Below the pieces are notes generated by a model. That model saw nothing but the letters and a program-made list of their open reading frames with translations. It was not told the origin of the DNA and did not search any database. A program made the position numbers and the translations under genes. A stretch of 64,000 nt of DNA from a virus. This document shows positions 58,289 through 64,000 of the stretch, piece by piece (position 1 is the first letter of the stretch; the number at the start of each line of letters is the position of its first letter). Location: positions 1 through 64,000 of IMG/VR virus record IMGVR_UViG_3300025860_000003; one strand, 5' to 3'.

Positions 58289-58941
58289 TAAAAGAAACCC
58301 TCTAGAGTATTTGGCTCATCACCTATCAATTTATCACGCATCCAATATTCGCCTACAGCAGCAATTGCTTCTTCTACAGTAGCGGTCTTTTTCTTACCAA
58401 AGCCATGTGATTCAAGCGACTCATTTGTAAGCTGCTTCACAACCTTAGCGTCAGTGGGTGTGGCTAGATGAGGCATCTTAATTGCGGTAGCTCTGAACAT
58501 CCGTTGTTCTCTCGCAGAGGCAAATAGTGGCTGGTCAGATCGTAACGAGCCTGTCGGATCAACTGCCCAGAATACTAGACCATTTCTCTTATGCCAAGTA
58601 ACTGATGATGGAGTACATGACAACTTCAATCGAGTCATACCATTATCGCAAGCATCAGCCATAACCTGTTCCCAGATAATTGTAGCGTAACCTTTACCCT
58701 CTTGCCCTTGGCGAGTTACGATCTCATATAGATTGATGTATCGTGATCTCTGACTATATGTAGCGAATACAAAGGCAACCAACTCACCATCCACTTCCAA
58801 AGCAAACGGCGGATTCTTATCATAGTTCTTGAATCGAAACCAAAGGCTGTGTGAAGAGTTGAGAAACTTAGTGTTTCTACCCTCTGGGGAGTCCTCTATG
58901 ACTGCCTCCACCATCTCTTGTGTACAACGTACTAACTGCAT
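58288..58941 (-). CDS. GNAT acetyltransferase with clamp-binding-like tail
   Basis: 217 aa. GNAT motif A is LYEIVTRQGQEGKGYATIIWEQ (R/Q-x-x-G-x-G/A near 77-86), followed by MTRLKLSCTPSSVTWHKRNGLVFWA. The C-terminal 80 residues (KTATVEEAIAAVGEYWMRDKL) end in NTLEGFF, almost the same as the oxygenase and polymerase tails. Acetyltransferases accompany thymine hypermodification in ViI-like phages. It probably acylates the added amine. Confidence 0.75.
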   Translation of the reverse strand: MQLVRCTQEMVEAVIEDSPEGRNTKFLNSSHSLWFRFKNYDKNPPFALEVDGELVAFVFATYSQRSRYINLYEIVTRQGQEGKGYATIIWEQVMADACDNGMTRLKLSCTPSSVTWHKRNGLVFWAVDPTGSLRSDQPLFASAREQRMFRATAIKMPHLATPTDAKVVKQLTNESLESHGFGKKKTATVEEAIAAVGEYWMRDKLIGDEPNTLEGFF

Positions 58942-59624
58942 TGTAGATCCCTCACTAAAGCGCCGCCACGTATTTTTTTTCCGACACTTAGCTCACCATT
59001 GTAAATATAAGACTGGTACATACCGCATTGTGTTGTATCGCCGCAGCCGCTTCGATTCAGGATATCTTTGGTTGACGCAAACACTACACCATTGCTTCTG
59101 GCACTATACCATAATGGTCTTGCTTCGTTTCTAAACGCAGATAATGTTTTGTCTTTGGTGATACTACAAACTGCCATACTAGCAGGAGAGAAGTCATTGA
59201 GTGGATGTCTATTGGCTTCAAAGGACTTCAATATGAGCTCACTATCATTTGCTGTCTCGGTGTCATACTTCCATTGGCTCATATCTTCTTGCGAGATAAC
59301 GCCGTTATGGACTATGCTTTGATTGCCGTTAGAGAATGGTTGGTTGTAACGCAAGTCAGAAGTGGAGTAGCGGATATGACCAATAAGGTATATTCCACCA
59401 TCCTCATTGACCATACTGCTGATGGGGTATCTCTCTAGAAATTGGTCGCAAGGAATCCCTTCCTTAATGGTGTGAATTTCGCCATTCTTGATATAAGAGA
59501 CTCCAGTCGCATGCTTGCCTCTTATCATTGACTGTTGGAAGACATTCTCGACTAGACGGATATTCTCCAAAGAGTCGCGACTCACTGTCGACCTTTCCAA
59601 CCATACACCTATCACACCACACAT
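58932..59624 (-). CDS. Class II glutamine amidotransferase
   Basis: 230 aa, Ntn-hydrolase fold. Nucleophile C2 in MCGVIGVWLE; RGKHATGVSY; GHIRYSTSDLRYNQPF; SIVHNGVIS, the four marks of the PurF/GlmS/AsnB family. The synthetase half is missing, so it should only release ammonia from Gln or act with another protein. First gene of the modification operon; it overlaps the acetyltransferase by 10 bp. Confidence 0.85.
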   Translation of the reverse strand: MCGVIGVWLERSTVSRDSLENIRLVENVFQQSMIRGKHATGVSYIKNGEIHTIKEGIPCDQFLERYPISSMVNEDGGIYLIGHIRYSTSDLRYNQPFSNGNQSIVHNGVISQEDMSQWKYDTETANDSELILKSFEANRHPLNDFSPASMAVCSITKDKTLSAFRNEARPLWYSARSNGVVFASTKDILNRSGCGDTTQCGMYQSYIYNGELSVGKKIRGGALVRDLQCS

Positions 59625-59653
59625 AATATACCCTGAATTAGTTGATTTCAGTT

Positions 59654-59682
59654 ATTATACACTACTTCACCAGATTAATCAA
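59654..59682 (-). promoter_or_regulatory. Promoter of the DNA-modification operon
   Basis: TTGATT, 17 bp, TATAAT on the minus strand, 30 bp before the amidotransferase gene and inside the 3' end of the deformylase-like gene. Confidence 0.75.
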
Positions 59683-60195
59683 GTATTTTTTTCGCAATTT
59701 GTCTAGCCTTTTCTTTTCTTTCCTAGCTCTGTCTACTTGGACAGATGAAGCTCTGCTGGTGAAGTTTATACCAATAAGGTAATCGTTCGCTTGCTGAAAA
59801 TACTTCGCCATGAACTCATTAAGTTTGTGTGTGTCAACGTTACCGTCAGCAGCGGCATATCTTGCTCTAATATACGATGGACGCTTCACCTTAATGAACA
59901 GCCCATTATATGTAACACATCCCTCTTCTTCATTTATTGTCTCTTCCGATTCCCACACGATAGTTGGGTTGAATACGGTGATGATATTATTAGGATCATC
60001 AGGATTCCCGACAACAAAAACCGAAAGGTTGATTCCACACTGATTAGCCGACAGCGCATAGGCACGATTAGCTATCATCGTTTCTTTAAGGTTCTCTGCC
60101 AACTCAACTGGATCCATCTGTGGATTGTCGAAGTCAAACTTCACTGTTGCTCTGCGCAAACCAATATGGTCTAACGACATCAAATTATATATCAT
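59662..60195 (-). CDS. Peptide deformylase-like protein, metal site lost
   Basis: 177 aa. Motif I is AYALSANQCGI (usual GxGLAAxQ; both Gly are Ala here, Gln kept). Motif II EEGCVTYNG keeps the metal Cys (C93). Motif III, normally QHExDHLxG, reads QQANDYLIG (134-142): both His ligands and the catalytic Glu are replaced (Q135, A136, Y139). A basic tail (RARKEKKRLDKLRKKYL) follows. It probably cannot deformylate; it may bind ribosomes or be decaying. ATGA overlap with gene 46. Confidence 0.8.
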   Translation of the reverse strand: MIYNLMSLDHIGLRRATVKFDFDNPQMDPVELAENLKETMIANRAYALSANQCGINLSVFVVGNPDDPNNIITVFNPTIVWESEETINEEEGCVTYNGLFIKVKRPSYIRARYAAADGNVDTHKLNEFMAKYFQQANDYLIGINFTSRASSVQVDRARKEKKRLDKLRKKYLINLVK

Positions 60196-61907
60196 GGTGC
60201 TATCCTGCTAAACGATTTAACTTTCTCAAAACGGATCTGGCTGCGGAATTTATCAGTCAGAACGTCACCCTTGGTATGTGTAATGATAAAGACATTAGTG
60301 TCAGACATATCATTCAATAACTTTGTCAACTCATCAGTACCTGTAATGTCAAGAGAGTTATCAAACACTTCATCGAGTATCAGTAGGTTTGTGTTTGTTG
60401 AATTCTTCAGCTTTGCAATGGCTCGCCATGTAAGTAGTAAGGCGATATCAATACGAGTCTTTTCTCCCTCAGAGAAACTAGCATAAGAAAACTCATCACG
60501 ATGGCGACTTTTAATAATTTCATTGAATTCCTCATCAAGTTCAAAGTTCACAAAGAAGTCTAATGCTGACAAGTATTTGTTCACCAGCTTATTCATAATA
60601 GGGACATACTGCTTGATGATCTTTGACTTAATGCCGCCATCTTTAAGCATAGTAGATGCGATCTCAAACAATGCCTTATCTTCTGACAATGCGCTGGCTT
60701 GTTTACTATACACCCCCAAGTCTGTCTTGTAGCTATCCAGTTTAATGGTCGCATCGCTGTCTACAGTAGATTGCTGCTCGGCAGTTTGAATCTTCTGCTC
60801 AACACCTTTGATCTGATCACCATACAAACTAATTTGCGTTTGACAATCACGTATCTTATTCTGAGCATCTTGTATCTCATACTGTATAGTATTCATCTGA
60901 CTCAGCTCTTCATGCAGCTCATCATACTCAACCTTCAATTGGCTTATAGCGTCTTGCGTTGTATGCAGTATCTCAGCGGTCTTGTCGATCTTCTGCTTCT
61001 TAACTTGCATGTCAATGATCTGTTCGCAGGTCGGGCAATTATCGTTGTTGTCATAGAACTTGATGCGCTTCTCAGCTTTCGACGACTTATCATGTAGCTT
61101 ATCTAAGAGCGTTGACATCTTATTTGACTTAGCTTCAGACTTTCCTTTATGAGAGATTGAGTCAATCAGAGTATCAGCTGTCATAGTAAGCGCAATACAA
61201 AGGTTGTCAGCATCCTGCTTTGACTCAACATATCCCTGAGCCTCATCCTTTAGCGAGACAATCAGCTTATTGGCGTCCGAAGTAACCTGTCGAAGATATT
61301 CCTTTTGTACATCTATCTTCTCTTGAGTTATATCAAGTTGATAATTGACTTCAGCGATATTCCGTTTGTTCTCAGAAACTCTTTCTTTCAACAAGAGATT
61401 CATAGTGGAGAATATCTGGATATCAAGCAAGTCCTCAATAACCTCTCTACGATCACGTGTAGATAACTGCATGAACGGAGTGAAGGATGCGTTGCCTAGA
61501 ATAACGATCTGAGTGAACGATTTATAATTCAGCTTGAGGATAGTGTTCTCTAGAATAAGCTGATAGTCTCTGGCATTTCCAGGTTGGTCAACCAACTTAC
61601 CATTTTTGTATATCTCGAAGAATGCAGGCTTCATACCTCTACGAACCTTATACTCAACGGTTCCTACATTGAACTCAATCTCAACCACACATCCCTTTTC
61701 GTTGATACTATTACAGAGCAACGCCTTATTGATCTTGCGGAAAGGTTTGTTGAATAGACCAAAGACGAGAGCGTCTAATATGGTAGATTTACCCGCACCA
61801 TTTTCGCCTGTAATGACCGTGCTCGGAGACCGATTAAGCTGGATCTCTGTAGCCACATTACCTGTGCTCAGGAAATTCTTGTAGGATAACTTCTTGAATA
61901 GTATCAT
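60192..61907 (-). CDS. 46: Recombination nuclease subunit gp46 (Rad50/SbcC-like)
   Basis: 571 aa. Walker A is VITGENGAGKSTILDAL, and coiled coils flank the zinc hook NCPTCEQII; the signature is FSEGEKTRIDIALLL and Walker B NLLILDEVFDNSLD. Forms a complex with gp47 to resect DNA ends for recombination-dependent replication and to degrade host DNA. T4 gp46 has 560 aa. Followed directly by the deformylase-like gene. Confidence 0.95.
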   Translation of the reverse strand: MILFKKLSYKNFLSTGNVATEIQLNRSPSTVITGENGAGKSTILDALVFGLFNKPFRKINKALLCNSINEKGCVVEIEFNVGTVEYKVRRGMKPAFFEIYKNGKLVDQPGNARDYQLILENTILKLNYKSFTQIVILGNASFTPFMQLSTRDRREVIEDLLDIQIFSTMNLLLKERVSENKRNIAEVNYQLDITQEKIDVQKEYLRQVTSDANKLIVSLKDEAQGYVESKQDADNLCIALTMTADTLIDSISHKGKSEAKSNKMSTLLDKLHDKSSKAEKRIKFYDNNDNCPTCEQIIDMQVKKQKIDKTAEILHTTQDAISQLKVEYDELHEELSQMNTIQYEIQDAQNKIRDCQTQISLYGDQIKGVEQKIQTAEQQSTVDSDATIKLDSYKTDLGVYSKQASALSEDKALFEIASTMLKDGGIKSKIIKQYVPIMNKLVNKYLSALDFFVNFELDEEFNEIIKSRHRDEFSYASFSEGEKTRIDIALLLTWRAIAKLKNSTNTNLLILDEVFDNSLDITGTDELTKLLNDMSDTNVFIITHTKGDVLTDKFRSQIRFEKVKSFSRIAP

Positions 61908-61917
61908 AATTTACAGT

Positions 61918-62976
61918 TTACTCTATTGTGAGGGATTCATTATATAACGAACGGAGCAAAGAGTCAAGCCTTTCTTTGGGTACGTTGTCAGATAAGCCTC
62001 CGACATACTTGGAGAGTATCGTCATAGTGTCCTCAGCCTCATTCACTATATCCTCATCGTCCTCTAGATTCAGGTTCATATGATCATCTACGATCTGGAT
62101 ATTGAGCGGATCAGACTTATACAGCTTGTCAATGAATAGATCAAACCAGTATGGATTGTCACACTTCTGTTTAATCACCTTGACATAGGTGTTCTTGAAC
62201 CCGTCAAAGTCTACATCAAGAAGATCTTCCATCGTCTTGCCGTCTTCATTATAGAACACTTTATGGAACATAGAGTATGGATTGCGTACAAACTCAAGCT
62301 CTCGCTTATCAGTATCGTAGATATGGAAGCCTTTAGTATCGCCATAATCAGCCCATGTAAGCTCATAGGGACAGCCGAGATACTCGATATTGTTTGTAGT
62401 TGACTTATGGTGGAAGTGACCAGAACATACAAGCTCAAACTTAGAGAAGTCCGCAATCTTCATACCATGCTCGTTCATGTTACCGCGATCCATCAGACAG
62501 CCAGCAATCTCTAGGTGACCAAACAACACTTGAGCTGGGGTGTCTTTCATAGACTGAATCGCAGCGGCATAGTTTTGATTGTTTATCCAAGGCATGATAT
62601 GAATGTCATGACCATCAAACTTCAGGTCAGTAGGCTCTGAGTAATAGTTCACATTAGACTTATCAAACAGCTCCCGCATGGAGTTCACATCATTAGTGTT
62701 TTTATATGGAACGTCATGATTGCCGACTATAACGTGTAACTCAATACCCTCTTCAGTACACTTATCAATGAACATCTCCTTCATTCTACGGAGAGTTACA
62801 TAGTTGATATACTTGCGTCGATCGACAATATCACCCAGATGGATGATTGTATCAATACCCTGCTCCTTCAGGTGAGGAAAGAAGTGTTTGCTGTAAAACT
62901 TCTCAAAGTAGTCTAAGAAGTTTACGCTGTCATTACGAATACCGAAGTGTGTGTCGGTTACTAATCCAATTTTCAT
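61918..62976 (-). CDS. 47: Recombination nuclease gp47 (Mre11/SbcD-like)
   Basis: 352 aa metallophosphoesterase: VTDTHFGIRN, IHLGDIVDRRKY, VIVGNHDVPYKN, FGHLEIAG, CSGHFHHKST. Complete two-metal site. Partner of gp46; the two genes are 10 bp apart. ATGA overlap with gene 55. Confidence 0.95.
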   Translation of the reverse strand: MKIGLVTDTHFGIRNDSVNFLDYFEKFYSKHFFPHLKEQGIDTIIHLGDIVDRRKYINYVTLRRMKEMFIDKCTEEGIELHVIVGNHDVPYKNTNDVNSMRELFDKSNVNYYSEPTDLKFDGHDIHIMPWINNQNYAAAIQSMKDTPAQVLFGHLEIAGCLMDRGNMNEHGMKIADFSKFELVCSGHFHHKSTTNNIEYLGCPYELTWADYGDTKGFHIYDTDKRELEFVRNPYSMFHKVFYNEDGKTMEDLLDVDFDGFKNTYVKVIKQKCDNPYWFDLFIDKLYKSDPLNIQIVDDHMNLNLEDDEDIVNEAEDTMTILSKYVGGLSDNVPKERLDSLLRSLYNESLTIE

Positions 62977-63536
62977 TGCTGAAGTTTGCCCTCTTCCGTT
63001 TCTTTCTTCTTCTTGATCTTTCTTCGCTTATTTTCTTCGAAGTCCTCAACAAACCTCGCCATGTAGTCTTCAGTCCACTCGCCATACTTAACGTTGTCAT
63101 TGTAGTCATTACCAGAATCATGACCTTGAGTGTCCGCAGTATCACCCAACACATTAGTGTGCTCAGAGAACTTAATCTTCACATACAGGTTCTTTTTCTC
63201 TTTCTGTATTCTACGGAGGAACGCATAGTAGATGATCTGTGTGAAATACGCAAATGGGTTGTTCGACTTCTCAGGGTTGAAGTTGTCAATATATTGTAGG
63301 CAGTTCTCGATACCATCACAGACCATCTCATCTCGAAAGGTGTAGTTGATGAAGTTTGGTTTGTATGATAGGTGAGTCGCTATCTTCATAATGCAGTCAG
63401 CAATATAGTTCGAGACGATAGGTCTTGGTGCACCACTTTCCTTTGCGTCTATGACGCTCTGACGGAACTCAGTCATAGCCCCCAAGAACTTCTTGTTATC
63501 AACATAGTATGGCTTCTTCTTTGCTGCTTTTGACAT
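62973..63536 (-). CDS. 55: Late sigma factor gp55
   Basis: 187 aa, T4 gp55 size (185). SYKPNFINYTFRDEMVCDGIENCLQYIDNFNPEKSNNPFAYFTQIIYYAFLRRIQKEKK is the conserved sigma-2-like region that reads TATAAATA. The chain ends in a basic helix (KRRKIKKKKETEEGKLQQ) and lacks the hydrophobic clamp-binding tail found in T4 gp55. Such late promoters are found in this window at 22776, 25688, 38950 and 55337. Confidence 0.93.
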   Translation of the reverse strand: MSKAAKKKPYYVDNKKFLGAMTEFRQSVIDAKESGAPRPIVSNYIADCIMKIATHLSYKPNFINYTFRDEMVCDGIENCLQYIDNFNPEKSNNPFAYFTQIIYYAFLRRIQKEKKNLYVKIKFSEHTNVLGDTADTQGHDSGNDYNDNVKYGEWTEDYMARFVEDFEENKRRKIKKKKETEEGKLQQ

Positions 63537-63545
63537 AATATAATC

Positions 63546-63953
63546 CTAATGCATCGTTGTATTAGCTGTTGATTCTGATTGAGCCACGACTTTAGCATAC
63601 ACTTCCTGTATCTGTCTATCGGTCATCTGTTCTTCATCATCAGAAGAGAAAAATGAAGCAGAGCTATCACTTTCCATTGAATCATTTATTGTTTCTAGAC
63701 ATCTATTATAATACGTTATCATGTCCTCGTCAACCTCTGATTTCAACATAATTGCGCTTTGCTTTATGTGAAACAGATTCACTTCTTTAGTCAACGGAAC
63801 CCATATTGTACAGATGCAAATAGGCGAAGCATCCTTTCTGGTGTGTACAGTTATCTGTACTGGGTCGATGATATGAAGATGCGTTTCGTCTTCAAATGTA
63901 ACTTCAGTAAGAAGCGTCTCTCCATTGATTAGCTTAACAATCTCAATGCTCAT
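63546..63953 (-). CDS. Conserved acidic phage protein next to gp55
   Basis: 135 aa from ATG 63953, with AGGG 7 nt upstream. N-terminal beta-rich half (SIEIVKLINGETLLTEVTFEDETHLHIIDPVQI, Sm-like pattern) and an acidic Ser-rich end (SMESDSSASFFSSDDEEQ). A similar protein is found near gp55 in marine T4-like phages, as I recall. Function unknown. Confidence 0.65.
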   Translation of the reverse strand: MSIEIVKLINGETLLTEVTFEDETHLHIIDPVQITVHTRKDASPICICTIWVPLTKEVNLFHIKQSAIMLKSEVDEDMITYYNRCLETINDSMESDSSASFFSSDDEEQMTDRQIQEVYAKVVAQSESTANTTMH

Positions 63954-64000
63954 TCTCAATCCCTATATTATATATTTTATATTCAAAATTCTCTTCATTA

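Noticed and set aside
59662-60195. Active peptide deformylase
   Set aside because: Both motif III His ligands and the catalytic Glu are replaced (QQANDYLIG instead of QHExDHLxG).
63967-63972. TATAAT before the last gene at the right edge
   Set aside because: No acceptable -35 at 16-18 bp (AAGAGA); AT-rich sequence only.

Overview
This window is a 64-kb piece of the genome of a lytic, T4-like tailed phage (myovirus lineage). It carries a near-complete T4-type replication, recombination and late-transcription set: split DNA polymerase gp43, clamp gp45, clamp loader gp44/gp62, RegA, helicase gp41, primase gp61, UvsX, gp46/gp47, DexA, late sigma factor gp55 and a DsbA-like protein. It also carries genes typical of marine T4-like phages: NrdA/NrdB, ThyX, Hsp20, a CobS/CobT-like pair, MazG-like and peptide-deformylase-like proteins, 2-oxoglutarate oxygenases and many glycosyltransferases. 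A Gram-negative, probably marine host is likely; its identity cannot be read from the sequence. Every gene I can support lies on the minus strand, so genes are transcribed from right to left. Most genes touch or overlap their neighbour (TAATG or ATGA junctions). No stretch longer than about 300 bases lacks a gene.

Layout, right to left. 60-64 kb: gp55, gp47, gp46 and a peptide-deformylase-like protein that has lost its metal site. 55.3-59.7 kb: a five-gene operon with its own promoter (class II amidotransferase, GNAT acetyltransferase, amino acid:DNA transferase-like protein, TET/JBP-type dioxygenase, P-loop kinase). I read it as a post-replicative thymine hypermodification pathway. 50.9-55.3 kb: Hsp20 and the CobT/CobS-like VWA and AAA+ pair. 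42-50 kb: gp45, gp44, gp62 and RegA, spread out by inserted genes (FkbM-type methyltransferase, DsbA-like, sulfotransferase, GIY-YIG-like, glycosyltransferases, DexA). 33-42 kb: many small genes, an M15 endolysin-like peptidase, a SprT-like peptidase and two exported proteins. 25.8-33 kb: gp43A, a 90-aa gene, gp43B, a 2OG oxygenase, UvsX, gp41.

13.4-25.7 kb is a virion module. It holds proteins with N-termini like the T4 capsid-targeting sequence, a 955-aa protein studded with T4 prohead-protease-type LxE sites, a nucleotidyltransferase fused to a basic core protein, and small structural proteins. A spanin-like pair and a lipase follow. 0-13 kb: glycosyltransferases, primase, ThyX, NrdA, a glutaredoxin-NrdB fusion, a GroES-like cochaperonin, one tRNA-Thr and small genes.

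Regulation. Seventeen minus-strand sigma70-like promoters (TTGnCn or TTGATT, exactly 17 bp, TATAAT or TATACT) stand before early-type operons. T4-type late promoters (TATAAATA) stand before the virion genes, the exported proteins and Hsp20. Four of the early promoters share a 19-bp upstream motif not known to me, placed 18 or 8 bp from the -35 box. Three genes appear to start at their transcription start (leaderless).

The most interesting system is the modification operon. Its dioxygenase and acetyltransferase end in the same (T/S)LEGFF tail that the DNA polymerase C-terminus (SLESFFG) also carries. This suggests that the modifying enzymes ride on the replication sliding clamp and modify new DNA right behind the fork.
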